Source: Syngnathus acus (lineage: Eukaryota > Chordata > Actinopteri > Syngnathiformes > Syngnathidae). Taken from it: DNA of 64,000 nucleotides. The stretch is from contig NC_051092.1 of assembly GCF_901709675.1 (NCBI RefSeq), positions 5,770,491-5,834,490 of the forward strand, written 5' to 3'. The position numbers and the translations under genes are program-made. Position 1 is the stretch's first letter; every line of letters begins with the position of its first letter. Positions 1 through 48,189 of this stretch are shown in pieces. The notes beneath the pieces were generated by a model, which was not told the origin of the DNA, made no database searches, and saw only the letters and a list, made by a program, of their open reading frames with translations.

Positions 1-81
1 CAGGCATACGCAAAACAATATTGATGATGTATACTGGCTTTGAATTTGAGGGGAAAAACGACTTAATAGAAAGAAACTCAC

Positions 82-3000
82 GGGAAAAGGTTCTTTCCAG
101 CTGGCACCAACGATGGAAGGCCTGACAATAGCAACATTGAGGTCAGCGGCCTCCTGCTGCACAAGATACTCAGCTAAGGCTTTTGTATAAGTGTAAGTGT
201 TGGGTCGCTGACCAATCAGTTTGGGAGTCAGTGCGGACACCAATTCATCGTCCATCCAACTGGGGACAAAATTGTTACATTATTACAAATGATCCATTTT
301 CAAATGCACCCTTGACCAATTTGTCCCATAGCAAAAGGTTTGCCTCACAATCTTCAGGCAGTCATTTTAGCTGGGTATTTGACCACTGATTGACAGATAG
401 TGTATTTACACAGGTTTATTTACTGCTAAGTGTCCACTTAGAAAAGTTTTCGGTAGGTCATTCCAGAACTTTAATGTTAGTTTGTTATCCCAATTTCAAA
501 ACAAGTTCTGATCAACCACCAATTGCTTCCACGTTTCAGCCATTTAGTTGTTGATTTGAGGGGAATTTGTTAATGGTATTGCTCCATCAGTATCATCTAC
601 TTGTCTCGGCACCAGTACCAATGATATCTCCGGAGCATGATGCCATCACCATCATGCTTAACATCTGCTACAGTCTTCTTGGGTTTGAAAACGTTGCTAC
701 TCTGAACATATTTTTTGTCATTGAGAACAAATAGTTCAAATTTTGTCTGGTCTCATCATAAACACTGAACAATTTTTTCTTATGCAATTACACCCATTTT
801 ATTTTTCAATCGGGTGAATGCTGTTCTTTTTTTGGTGAAATACTAAATTGCTATGCACAAGTTATTTGTAGGTTACAGAGAGTGAGTAGGTCTGATGACG
901 TAACCTAATATAAATTTAACCAAGACCGGTTAATCAATTGTCTTCCCTCTTTTTCCCTCTATACAAGATGGCCAAATCTGTCAAAACATTAACTAGCTCT
1001 TGCCTGGAGATTGTGTAAACATAAAGAGTATTTGAACAGTCAGCAACTTTTGTTTCAACTTTTGATGAAGTCCGAAGCACCGAGCTGACCAGAGTTTCTT
1101 AACAGGAAGTTAAAGACAGTTGTTGGATTGATATGCAGTATAAATAAGCACCTGATTTTTTTTTTTTTTAAGCCAAAGAAAAATGGAGATGGAGTAACAT
1201 TACAAGTGACGGCAGATTACTGCTAAAGTTTGATGAGAGATGTCTCTTGTGCAGTTCGTGAAAGATCCAGAACAAAAAGAAAATTTCTGTTAGCGTAACA
1301 TGATTTTTTACTTTGTTTCAACATTTTCTCATGACTGATGCAACAGTAGAAATTGTTTGAATTTAACAGATTATCTCATAACTGATGCACCACTAGAAAT
1401 TGTTTCAATTCAACAGTGTAACTTTGCTTATGACGAGCAATAGTTTGCTCGACTGCAAGCTGCTTGAAAGCCAATTGCTTGCGTTTCGCCATTGCTTGCA
1501 TTTCGCAATGTTCTTTCACTCTCAGACGTCTTCCTCTAAAACTCCATTACTACTCTCCGCTGTTCTTCCATTTGGGCTGGCAGATCAGCTCTTTACGAGC
1601 CAGCAAGACTCTACCTCCAAGCGGTCACAGTTAACCACTACAATGCTCTATAGGTTTGATATTACTAAGTGGAGGGGTGCATGAGAGTCTCACGCGCCCC
1701 GTCATGAAAGAAAGTTGACGAGTGACGGGATTATGTTTTACTTTACTTTTGATGACGAGTATACTCGTCGACAGGAAGTAAAGAGTTGATTAACAAAAAA
1801 CTATGCCCACCCTGTGAGCGTTTTAATCATTGTACAATTTGAATTCAATCAAATCCTCACAAAACATGCATGTCATTGGCTAACTGACTAGCTGATCGCT
1901 ACGTTTGGTAAAAGTCAAAATGGACTTACTCCAGAGCATCGATGAGTTTGACGTACTCTACTGGGGGAGGATAGACCATTTCCTCAATGAGCTCTCGATC
2001 ACAGTTGGCATAGGCTGTGGATACGTGGATGAAGATTTCTAGATGCTTCATCTTATGGGCCAGAGCGAGCATCTTCTGAGTTGCCAAGACATTCAACTGC
2101 ATTGCATCTCTAAGAGAAAAGTTTTAGAAAGTGTCAAAAGTTTTAACAAAAATAAAAATAAAAAATGACAATCACAACAACGTAAACAGCTGCGCGGTGT
2201 GTTACTATCTCGTGCCTAAAGACATGCAACATAAATCAAAGTTATAGACAACAATATATTAAGTTCTGTACAGGATATTCATCAATCTTTAGTGACAAAA
2301 GATTGGGTAGATGTGGTACAAAAACAAGTGTTTAAACAACCTGTTTCAACACCTAAGCAGACCTATGACAATACAAGTGTCATTTAAAACAAACCTGTTT
2401 TGTCACAAAAAAGCAACCCCCGTCCCCCTAAATTCACCACTAATTGAAAGGCATGGTCCTATTTTGTCCAGGAGAAAAAAAAAGGGGGACTTTTGTTCCT
2501 TGGTGAAGAGGTAAGGTGTCAAATATCCCTGTGTACTGCAAACAACACTGGCTCATACCACCATGCCATGCTTAATGACAAGTTGAGCTTACACTAGCCG
2601 AACAATCTTAATACTTTTTATTGAATTTGTGTTTTTTTTCAAAATACTCAAGACCTTGAATTGGCATCTGCAATAAAAAGAAAAAAAAAACTCACTTCAG
2701 TGGCTCATTGAAGCGAATGGTGGCGGCACAGTGGAAGACAATGTTGATGGTTTCAGCCAGTAAACTTTGATTCTCCTTACTCAGATCCAGTTCTGGTTTT
2801 GTGAGGTCACTGCTGACTGCAATGATCTTCTCTGCAAAGCATGGCTGCTCATCTTGTAACCTTTCGAACAACTAAGAGCAAGACACATTTGAATTCAAAT
2901 GAATGAATGAATGAATTCAACAAAACCCTAAGTAAGCTTTAATTTGAGATATTTTGAATGAGTGCGAATAAAGAAGGTTCTTTATTGTTGTTTCATTTCC

Positions 3001-4126
3001 TCTAGTCATTTTCTATACAGTTTATCCTCTGGTGGTTGAGATGGAGCCTACCCTAGCTGACTTTGAGAGAGAAATGGGGTAGCCAACAGCAAAGCACACC
3101 TAGATTCAATATAGTCTTCGATAAACTTGAATTGAATATTTCGGGCATAAAAGAAGAACAAAAAATAAGATTGGATCTCAACATCTCTTACCTTGCTGCT
3201 GATCATGTCAGCAATACGTGTCTGAGGGCCCTGGCCAGCTTTTGACCGGACCATCACATAGGCAGCATTAATTCCTGGGCATGACCTTAGCAGCTTCTCC
3301 AGCAATACCTGTTATAGTCATAGGGAAAGGCGTAGAAATATTGCTCTGATCACTACAAAACTTCATGAAGACAATGAAAGCAGCATACTGTGCATTTTCC
3401 TTGTTACGGAGTAATTATTATTATTTTTGTTACTATTATCATCATTGTTGTTTTTATTTGGCATTGTTTAACTCTGCTGTCTGCAGCCAGATTGGCATTT
3501 TTGCAAAACAGAATCTGCCTTGCCTTTTCTGGATAAATAAAGTATAAATATATTAATTTAAAATCACACATAAATCAAATCAACTCAATATATCTCATCA
3601 TATTTCTGTTAGTTTAACACTATAAATGTATATTTGGCACAGTATCATGAGGAGAAAGTGAGGTGTGAGTCCAAAGATTAAGGAGCTTGGTCAATAAGAA
3701 AACGACACGTTATAACTGTTTTTGGTAACCTCAGTGGCTGCTCATATAAGGCCCCCTCACTGAGATGCAGGCAAATATTTGTATTTTTGCTTTACATTTA
3801 TCAAAAAAAATGTCAAACAAATCAAGTATCTTCATAAGCATACACAGGGTAGAAAAAATATTTAGATTTGAATCAAATGGCGTTTGTGTGCAAACTAGTT
3901 CCACATGATGCTGTCATCATTCATTTCAAAAGGAAGAAATGCATTTCATACACAGAAATAAATACCACACTGACACCCAAATCTGCTTCTGCTTGTTCCA
4001 CACATTGGTCGAGTCAGACCGAGTGACTCCCTGCCAAGTCAATTACTATTGTACCTTTCCCATGAAGCCAGTTGCTCCAGTGATCAGCACATTTTTCCCT
4101 GCATAGTATTCTGGTATGTTCATCAT
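82..4126 (-). CDS. far1: Fatty acyl-CoA reductase 1-like, N-terminal part (5 exons, runs off left edge)
   Basis: FAR1 reduces long-chain acyl-CoA to fatty alcohol with NADPH at the peroxisome membrane, feeding ether-lipid and wax synthesis. Coding exons in transcript order are 4126-4055, 3308-3192, 2871-2696, 2109-1930 and 259-82. All junctions are GT..AG and phases agree, giving 241 residues. A 5' UTR piece starts at an acceptor at 4167. The protein opens with two methionines, then [18 protein letters not shown], which carries the Rossmann GxxGxxG. An [13 protein letters not shown] block follows near residue 115. The SDR catalytic YxxxK is YTYTK in exon 5, followed by [15 protein letters not shown]. 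Exon 5 ends phase 0 at a GTGAGT donor, so the rest of the reductase domain and the C-terminal membrane region lie beyond base 1. The N-terminus resembles vertebrate FAR1 more than FAR2, but a teleost-specific FAR paralogue is possible. Confidence 0.9.
590..800 (-). mobile_element. Tc1-like transposase relic
   Basis: Lies in the far1-like intron between exons 4 and 5. Read on the minus strand, it gives broken peptide blocks of the kind [14 protein letters not shown] and [14 protein letters not shown]. These resemble the Tc1 'DETK..LF' and 'TVKHGGGSIMLWGCF' region. Frames shift and stops are present, so it is dead. The boundaries are approximate. Confidence 0.5.
2990..3080 (+). repeat. Dispersed fish repeat fragment ('gagcctaccctagctgac' family)
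   Basis: Degenerate copy of the repeat whose other-strand signature is 'gctgggataggctccagca'. Other copies in this window are near 26150, 35860, 43030 and 45640. It sits in a far1-like intron just beside exon 2. Confidence 0.45.
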
Positions 4127-4169
4127 GTCTGCAAATGTGTTTGTTGATCTCCTCATCACCTCTCCTCCT

Positions 4170-6220
4170 GTTCAAAAAGCACAACAAAATCACAATAAAA
4201 TATTCCAGTTAAGAAAACATCTCTCAAGCCTTTGCCCAGAGTTTGTTCCTATGTGCCTTTTCATTTAGCACTGCCAGTATACCCAGAGGGCAGCCTCACT
4301 GCCAACAGTTGGGTTAATAAAGTTCATGTACACAACACAAGGCCTAATTAGCATTACTGTTATGAAGGATATCTTTCAATGGGATGTGGTTATCCTTTGT
4401 CGGGCAGGGTCTTATCAGTAAAATGATGTTGGATTTTCAAAAAGAGACACTGTCCAGCTGATAACAGGCCATTTAGATACCTTCAGTCAATATTGACACG
4501 GCCAACGTTATCTATTTTCTCCACAAATCGCTTCACATTCACTACTGAAAGGCTGACCACCGGGAGTATTATTCATTCTTGATCAATTTGAATAAAAAAA
4601 AAACAATATAATGCATATGCTTTCTTGTTTATATTAATTTTATTGTAGGCCTTTCTAAGGCATAAAAAAAAATCAATCATCAAACCATAGAGTGTAATCA
4701 CATGTTAAATTAAAAACCTCGGTTGACAATTTATATTCAAACAGAATAAAAATGCAAAATGAACATCAACTCTGAGTTTCCTCAATTTTAATTTGGCGTG
4801 TATTTTATTTCTCATTTTAAATGGTTAACTGGCGAGTTGAAATGTATGTTAATATATTAAATTAAACAAGAAATATGATTAGCTTCATATATTTGTTAGG
4901 AATTCTGGTACATTTTTAGTTCTAACATCAAAATGCACAACAATATTAAAGGACGCTCCAGTCCAGCATGACAGTTCACGTTATATTCACAGAAGGTACT
5001 CGGGGTATACTTTACCTAGTAGGTCATTATTCAAAATGGATTTGTGGAAATAGGTTGTTATTGCAAAAGGCAATCTATGCGGCTTTGCAAAAGGGGAAGG
5101 CCTGTTTTAATTTCCGTTTGCAAACGCACGTTAGAGAGAGCTTAGACGAAAAAATGCAAGGGAAGAAACATTTAACAAAACAACATTGCAATCACTTGAC
5201 TGCTTTCATTGCCGTAGAAACAAAACTCGACTTTTCATTCATTTGCGTAAGTATAGCAACTCATCTTCGGTTGTGCAGGCTCTTTGTCCCCCGTGGGTGT
5301 GATTAACATTTCTGTGACAACTAACAAGGAGTTGACATGGGGCAGGCAGTAAAAGTGGCCTTTGCAGATACAAGCAAGACTGGAGACAAGACAATATTTA
5401 AATAAGATCTACAAGTAAACATATTGGCAATGTTTCCAGTTCACCGTCAAATGCCTACAAATTGTAAAGCGAGTTGAGAAAAGGTTGTCGGAATTTTACC
5501 ACGAGGGTTTAGGTATATTTATAAAAAAGAACATAAATTACAGTTACATTATTTGTGCAACCTGTGAAGAAATTCTGTAAAGATGTGTTCAACAGTTCAA
5601 CAGATAACTGTGTGCAGATAAGAGAGACTCTCACGGGGGGAAACTGTCAGTCGTGATCAAAATGTTGGCCGTCAAAGACCAAGCTAGTGTACGGGGGCTA
5701 AAAACAAACCTGATGTGTCATAGAAAGTGGGGTAATCTTAGGTCTGAACTCGTGCGACCTTTAATGGGGTGTCTATTCTGGAGCTAATGTAGCTTACAGT
5801 CAGGCAGCAAGCTGATCCTTGATGTCACATTCACACCCTCAATAATTCATCACTCAGATTATAATCATCTACCCAGGCACAACAGCGTAGATCACAGACA
5901 GAGGAAAGTTTTGGTCTCGCATTGCTGCGCTTGGGTGAGAATGAGAAGGCTCAAGTTTCCATTGGGGTTTTCAAATAAGTTCAATTAAATCTGCAAAGGT
6001 GAAAACTAGTGAGAGAAGAGTTGGCTCAGCAAAATCCACTATCCGCGCACATTCTTATGAAGAGAACATTCAATATCACATTCAGGGCACACAAGTCCAT
6101 CACAATTTGGTTATTGCTCAATATGGCGATTGCGATTGACCATACATGTATTTTTAACAAACAGAAAGAATAAAATAGTCTCTATTACGATAAACAAAAT
6201 CACATTTAAGTTTTTGGTAA
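4170..6220. other. Gene-free stretch upstream of the far1-like coding start
   Basis: AT-rich DNA that is probably the 5' UTR intron of the far1-like gene. Open frames here are short and match no family I recognise. I see no coding exon or clear mobile element. Confidence 0.5.
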
Positions 6221-6225
6221 GTCCG

Positions 6226-6390
6226 CAGAGTCTAGAGCATTTTCTATTCGGGCTCCAAAGCTTTGGAATGTCCTACCGAGAGATATCAGAACTGCTACCT
6301 CAGTAGAAACATTTAATGTACCCTTGTACATGTGAAGCCCGATGAGACTTGCTTGTGATTTAGGTCTATATAAATAAACTTGACTTGACT
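6226..6390 (+). mobile_element. LINE (L2/CR1-like) 3' end fragment
   Basis: From about 6229 the plus strand reads SRAFSIRAPKLWNVLPRD, then IRTATSVETF. This is the conserved C-terminal tail of fish L2/CR1-type reverse transcriptases ('AFS..AP.LWN.LP..IR'). It runs into a 3' UTR with 'tgatttaggtctatataaataaacttgac', a typical LINE terminus. It is a 5'-truncated, dead insertion. Confidence 0.7.
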
Positions 6391-6419
6391 AGACACGGGC
6401 CGATTCGGCTTGAGTTTGT

Positions 6420-6825
6420 GTCCTGTTAGGTGACACCCAAACGGAAAATGGATTTCTTGTCCACCAATCGGGATGTGAGGCGGACTACCACCCTCGAAGA
6501 CACTGCCTGGACAATTGAGGGCACCTTCCTGCAGCCCTTCACTTTGAATACGGACATCCACTTTTTCTTTGGATTGTTTTACATTATGTGTTCTATGTGC
6601 CCTGTCTGCATCCATTGCAGCCTGGTCATCCTGGAAGGGGGATCCTCCCATCTGTGGTCTCTTCTCAAGGTTTCTCATTTTTTTCCCCTGTAGGTTTTTT
6701 TTTTTAGTTTTTCCTTGCCCTCCTGGGAGTTTAAAATTATTGAGAATAATTGTCAATCTTTGTACATGTGAAGCCCTTGAGACTTGTCTGTGATTTAGGG
6801 CTATAAAAATAAACTTGACTTGTGT
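6420..6825 (+). mobile_element. Dispersed repeat with LINE-like 3' tail
   Basis: Contains the fish repeat block around 'tttccttgccctcctggga' and ends in a second copy of the 'gtgatttagggctataaaa' tail seen at 6350-6385. The two adjacent tails suggest two related insertions side by side. I did not identify the family precisely. Confidence 0.55.
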
Positions 6826-7404
6826 CTAGTCTTGTTTTTGCCAAAATAATCCCTCTGGTATATTTTAATGCACAGCCCCATGTTGGGGATGGATGGGAGG
6901 TCAAGTCGATAACTGGGCTATCCTTGTACCCTTCACTTACTTTTGAGTGATATGACAGATTGCTCGCCTGGTAATCTGTCTTTTCCTATTTATTTTTTTC
7001 AATTGCAAAGTGAGCCTAATAAACTGCCGAAGGGGAGGGGGGAAAAAAAAATAAAAAGGCAAGTCAAGAGGGAGTACGTCATTCCTCATTCCATCGGATT
7101 TGTAGAGCTTGATATACAACCGGCATATAGTTTTCTTTCTGAGCACCACAGACTTAACTTAAAAGTCATAAGGGGAATTACAACAACAATGCAAACAAAT
7201 CAGCGGCTTTATGACTTCAACTTTTCATGTTTCATGAAACAATGATGTGGCTTGCACTTCTCATGCACCAAACTCCTCTGGACACTATATAAATAATATA
7301 CAACTATAAATCCCAATGACCTACTGAAATGAAGCCGAAGTGGTTCTCCCACCCTCCCCAATTACATTCTAATACATTGTGAAGTTGATTGAAATTTAAG
7401 TAAT

Positions 7405-7600
7405 TCATTGATGTCAAACTCAAGGCCCGGAGGCCAGATCTGGACAACCAGGCAAATCATTTATGTCGACTGCATGTTTCTTGCTAAAATAAAGTGCAAA
7501 TTCTCTTCACTTTTACTAACATTGAGATACTGAAGCATTTTGTCGTTACCAATGCCTTTTTACTGGCTTCTGTTGTCCGTGTATATGTGATAATATGACG
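7405..7600 (+). mobile_element. hAT-like MITE remnant
   Basis: Starts with 'tgtcaaactcaaggcccgg' followed by 'aggccagatctgg'. This is the hallmark edge of a very common fish non-autonomous hAT element. The right end is not clear. Confidence 0.5.
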
Positions 7601-8336
7601 GGATCATCATCATGGATGAATTGTTCAGCCCTAAAAAAAAGAAAAGACTTTTTCGTGCATTACTTTGAGGGAATGAGAAACATTGCGTACACACGAATTG
7701 CAAAACAGACGGCATTTGGAACAGACCTCATATGTGCATGCATGTACGTATGCAAGCATGCATACGAAGAGCTGGAGAAATCCAGACCCCAAAAACCGAA
7801 GCCACTGAACTCGTGATTCCAATTCCTCCCTGAACATTTCCACCCTGACAAGCGTGACGCTTCATCGTGGATTTTCTGCCTTTGCTTGAGCCGCTGCTGC
7901 TCGCAGAGAAAGTTCAACAGCTGGCTGGCCACCAAATAGGATTCTAATGACTGTTTAACACAAGAACCCGGCGGCGGCGGCTTGGAGAACATTTATGTTT
8001 CTGTGGTAGCCAAGAGAAGCGAACACGACAGTAAATGGAGGAGGGGGGGGGGGGGGGGGCGGACAAAAAAACCTTTATGTACTAACCACGATTTCTTCCA
8101 TTTCAAGCATCTCGAAGCGCCTGACGCACAAGCTTCGAACAGCACTGTTGAAAATATCGGCTCACGATTGTTAACCAGCGATTGTACCTACCCGAATGAG
8201 GATGTGTCCGCCTTTCCGAATTTGTTAGCCTGTTGCACAGCGTTCTGATAACAGAGCGGTGAAGCACTCGGTAGGTATCGCTAAATTCTAGAGTGGTCGG
8301 TCACTCACGAGGAAGCTGGTCGTGGGGCGGATAGTG

Positions 8337-8402
8337 TGACGTCATGACGTCGAAGGAACGGCGGGCAAAGAGACGTCAGAAAAAGAAGTCGACCACTTAC
8401 CC
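8337..8402 (-). promoter_or_regulatory. Candidate far1-like promoter: tandem CRE motifs and 5' splice donor
   Basis: Two abutting CREB/ATF-type octamers lie at 8337-8344 (TGACGTCA) and 8345-8352 (TGACGTCG), with a third partial one at 8372-8378. A consensus minus-strand donor (TGG|GTAAGT) at 8401/8400 could end a noncoding first exon, but the CRE motifs would then lie in the intron. A second possible donor (GTAGGT) is near 8193. The surroundings are more GC-rich than the flanks. Assignment to far1 rests only on position. Confidence 0.4.
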
Positions 8403-8816
8403 ACGAGCTCATTCGAGTGATCACGGTGACTCGTTTTAATCCCGAAAATGTATAAAAACAGCATTTGACATTTATCCACAATTGTTATTTTTTTTTAAAG
8501 AACCCAGTCATTGGACTGTACAGTACGGGACTGAGCGTGATCTCCATGAATTGCATTTGAAAACATTTTGTTGTCCTTTTTGTCCTGTCAAGACCAGGAA
8601 ACAGCGATGTAAAAACAATAAAGAGGTAATAAAAGCAGTAATCGTACCCTAAAACCGATCATCATAATTCAAGGCTAAAAGTTTGAAGCAACTAGCTCAG
8701 CATGAATTTCTTATAACAGTGCCTTACAGATAAAACATGAGTGGGCCCCCTAGTGTTCAGTCGTTTCCTGTCAATTTCAGAGGAAAAAAATAATCTTCTA
8801 TTGAGTCTTTGCATCT

Positions 8817-8822
8817 TTTATT
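8817..8822 (-). terminator. Candidate dkk3 poly(A) signal AATAAA
   Basis: Canonical hexamer on the minus strand, about 130 bases after the dkk3 stop codon at 8954-8956. Confidence 0.55.
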
Positions 8823-8953
8823 ACAAATAATACATATAAAAATAGTGCAACGCCTTCCAATTTTGAAAAACTAAGTTGCAGCCGGTCGGTTGTTTGGTCA
8901 ATCATCAGTCACTCCTTCACTGTTGCTTGTATTTTAGCTCCTGCACTTCTGTC

Positions 8954-15300
<6,347 letters not shown>

Positions 15301-15429
15301 TTCTGCCTCTGTTCCTTCTTGTGAGTCCACGGAGCGCTCAAGACGAATGACGCACCACTGCACACAGCTGGATCGGTTTTATTTGGAAAGTCTGAGCAGG
15401 ATTACGAATTTGCTTCAATGACGAGGATC

Positions 15430-16743
15430 CTTTTTTTTTTTCCATGGAGGAGCTGCACACAGCTATGGGGACTATTATGTTATTTTCACCTAAATAGTGG
15501 GACTGCAAAGTGAGTTGAAGTACAATGAACGGATGATCCGCAAATAAGTACATACTTTAGTGGTAGATCACGTTTATCTTTTCCACACAGTTTCCCATAC
15601 GTATTTCTTTGTTATATTTTCAGTGATTTACAGTGAATGAAGTGGAGAGACCTCTCCATATTATCCAACAGATGGCGCTGTCCATTCCCTTAATGCCTCG
15701 TAACGATCCATAAAAATATACAGTATTCACATTTTATATCAATAAAATGTTATGTGCATGTCCGTGGACAGTGGTTTGTGAAAAGCTTGTCATTAGAAAA
15801 TAAAGACTTTTGTATGTAATAGAAAATGAACACTTACAACTAGAACATACTCACAGACAATTTATTTTTGTTTAAAATTATTTTACAACATGTTGAAGAT
15901 TTTTTTTTTATTACAGCCACAGAATAGTAGCAGCAGTAATAATAATAATAATAATAACAACAATAATAATAATGATAATAAATACAATAAAAGTAATAAC
16001 AATAACCCAGTAAGCAGATCAATGCTGAGAAGGACTAAAACTAAAAAATAAGATGACCACTCTTTCCAGCTGCCCCCCAAACATACAAAGGAGGAATGAC
16101 AAAAAATAAATCTCTTCAGGTTTCAGTCAGATTTCAAAACTGAGATTTGCCCAATCTAATAAGATCCTTACATTGAATGACCCAAACTTCTAACTGCAGA
16201 GCATTTCAAAATTGTACAAACTTGCTGTTTATTGGGAGTTTAATAAATCTTATTTCTTAGGAACACAATTGGAAGTGAACATTTAAGAAGAAAATGATTG
16301 CCCCACATTTACAAACAAGACAAAAAGTAGTAGCCTCTATTCGGCCACAAAGAATAAGCTGTTTGATGTGTTTCTGAGAAAGAGGAGCAATCTGAAACAC
16401 AAATAAATAGCGTGGCTTAATTCAAATAACCAGCACCTGTAAAATTCACTGATTATCATTAAAATATTCTTTTTAAATTGACAAAAACCACAATAAATAA
16501 AACTGACACAGTAGCAGGGACCACCGTGATTTTGGCTGTAGTTTATTAATTCATCACGCAACCAGTAGATGTAGCCACAGCAGTATGTTTTCAAACACAA
16601 GAGTGGTTATCTAATTTTTTTGCAACCAAAGCAAACTAGAGATAAAAACAAAAAAAACAGTTGAACTGCAATATTGGCTAATGTGGCGCTCCTGAAATAG
16701 TCAGGTAACAAAGGTTGCAGTATTTTGTGGGAGAAATATTTTA

Positions 16744-16787
<44 letters not shown>

Positions 16788-19133
16788 AAATAATGGGACT
16801 GCATTAGGTTTTGTAAATAATGATAACAATTACAGTACATGACAAAATGTGTCATGGCTTGAAAGGATGACGGGGGGAAAATTGATCATTTTAATTCAGT
16901 ACATAGCCTCAGATAGTGATCAAACCCTTTATCACGATTTCAAACCTTATATAAAATAACCCAAATGAAAATATCAGATGACGTCGAGATACATACATGC
17001 AAAACAACCCTGAAAACATGACCAACAAAATTATCATCAAATCAGTAAAGCCAGAAACTTAAAAAAAAAAAAAAATGATGCTTTGACAATTTTGATTACA
17101 GTGCACTTTTGTGTGAAACAACAAAACAACCGCAGAGATTGCTAAATGAAGGCAACACCGGCCCACTGATGAAGGAGAGCCAAGATTAAAACAGAAAAGA
17201 AACGCAAGAAGGGTTTAAAAATGATTCCAATCCAAGAAAGAAAAGAAAGACTATTTACAATTGTATGTACATTATACAGGATATGAAAGTTAGTGAGGAT
17301 GCGGATGGCCCAAAATTTACTGACCAAACAGAAAGCTGCATTTCACCAAATAAATAGTAAAGTAAGGAAGTCGCAGAGGACGGCATTCTATTTTCTGCTG
17401 AAACTTGCTTTTTTCAACAGCCTGCAGGTGGCACGTACAAAGAAAATAGATGGAGCCAAAGGGACTGAAAAAAGGTAGACTTGACTTATTTTGTCTCAAC
17501 GTGAAGCCGCATACATGGGACAAAATTGGGTGACTTGCAGTGAGCCAGGGCAATTACCACATAATGTCATGTTACCACAATACACAGGCAACGCTTTGAG
17601 GGAATGTCGAGGGACAATTATGGCCAAAGGTTGCCCCCCCCCCCACACACACACCTCCCCTCGCCCAAGTCATTGTCCTTAAAAGCCCACCTCAATATAT
17701 TTACATGAATTGTGTCCCAACATCTTGCTTACAAATAACCTTACGAACACCACTGATTTCAATACAGCAGAAACGAGTTTTCAGTATGACCTTGACAGGG
17801 GAGGTCAGACTGTGCCTTTGCACGGGTAGCTCACCATGAGATCTGCTGCACCAGTGTAGTGAAAGAAGCTCATGTTGGCTTGACACAACAAGACAAAAAC
17901 AAATTTGTTTGGCAAGTGTCCTTTCTCCGTGTCCAACAACAGGGTCCGAAAGACTGAGCTTATGAAAATATACAAACTCTTAGCTGGTGACGTTTCTCGT
18001 ATACACGTGTACATAAACTATGTGACCAGCATGGCATAGTACAGAGAGATCCATGTACGGGCGCGCTCGATATTGGCTTCATGTGTCAAAAACAAGTTCT
18101 CAAACAACTAAAAAGAACAAAGTCTGTGTACATCTAAACTGCCAGGATCAAATCCCACAGAGTAAAAGAGGCTTATAAACAACAGGCAGTCCCAGACTGC
18201 CAAGCTACTGCTACACAAAAGTCCTATTATTAAATAGAAATGAGAGCTAATCAGAATGTACACTGACAAACTGAAAAAGGGACATATTTTGCTATCACGG
18301 TTGAATTTTCCTACTCCAAGTTTGTCAATTGTAATTCCTGACATTCATCTTCATATAAACACACAGTATATGAAATTGCAGATGCCTGGAAAAATATGTA
18401 CTGTATATTTAAGTTGGTAAAAACCTTGCCTTTGAATATGTTTGTAAATGAGGAGCAGGCACAGTCTTACAACGCGCAAAGGCAGCACCGTTCCCAACCA
18501 AAGTCTTGGAAAAGGAGGCCTCGGGAATCAATCTGGATAATGCAAGGGGGACTGATGTGATTCAAAGGAAAAAGTCCACTTAAATAGCTACATCCTGGAT
18601 TAGGGCAGAGAAGAGCTGGAATGTACAGTAAGCGTTTCATCACGTGAGATCTACATGAGCGATTCGAAAATGATAAAGAGCCTTCGGAAGGTTGGGAGTG
18701 GGTATCACTCTCTGCCACAGAACATCAGAGTTGGACCGGTTCAGAAACAGATTACATATGTGACAACATATTACAAGGATATACATAGAGAGAAAAAGAG
18801 ATCCGTTTTGTTACAGTATCGCAGGTCCTTGAACAACCTCTGATCACATTAAAAAAAAAAAGAAAGGGTCCACTAGTAGTAGCGAGGGGAGCAACAAAGT
18901 CCACAAAGCTTTCATTGTCGGAGAAAATTGGAACCTTCCTTCCTGGTTATGGCGTCGTTGTATCGTCCACTCACACACACATTAAAGTAAGATGATCCTG
19001 ATGATTGCTGTCTGACATCGTGGTCTAATGATGAAAATATCAGATGATGTGACCAAAAAAAAAAAGTTTTCAGAGTGGCTATGCTTTTTTGTGAGAGTCT
19101 GCTTTCCCACACAAGGTGCGTGAGCACAGTCGA
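15430..19133 (-). other. Gene-free; probable cmip 3' UTR and dkk3/cmip spacer
   Basis: Begins immediately after the cmip stop codon in transcript sense. No coding similarity is visible. Minus-strand AATAAA candidates include 16542-16547, 16228-16233 and 15861-15866, so a long cmip 3' UTR is plausible. Simple repeats are (AAT)n at about 15939-15985 and (TA)n at about 16741-16787. The true poly(A) site cannot be chosen from sequence alone. Confidence 0.5.
16741..16787. repeat. (TA)n microsatellite
   Basis: AT dinucleotide tract with a single interruption (atacat). Confidence 0.9.
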
Positions 19134-47650
<28,517 letters not shown>

Positions 47651-48189
47651 TGGGGAGGCGAGCGGATGAGCCTTCTTCTTGTGTCTTTTGCGCTTGACTG
47701 TATGCCGAAGCCTGCATACTCCTCCACCACCACCTCCTCTTTTACTTTCGCCTTCTACATCCTCCGCAATTCTCGCAAGGCGTTTGATTAGAATGAAAAC
47801 CAGTTGCGTTTATATATATAAAAAAATGGAAGGATCCGAGGTAAAACAAAACAAAGGAATTCCTTCATTATAATCACAATCCCGAAAATATGGACCAAAA
47901 CACAGGCAGCAAATAAAACGAACGTAATTACGCATTTACAGAGGTTCTGGTTTTATTTATCTGGTCAGGTCGCGTGTTTTTCTGTCGTTTGTTACTAGGA
48001 AGAATTTGTGGCCAATGATACCCATAAAAATACACCAGGGGCGTGCACCTGAAAGGGGGCATCCACAGCCCTTCTTTTCCCCATGCAAAGCGCTCAAGCA
48101 TAAAAACAAATCACATTCAAAGTTGACACAAAACTGGAAACAGCAAACCAACATAAAGTGCAATACGTTTTGTGCATGTGTTCACAAAA

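Noticed and set aside
4968-5306. 112-codon plus-strand ORF upstream of the far1-like gene
   Set aside because: No similarity recognised, no splice context, and composition like the surrounding noncoding DNA.
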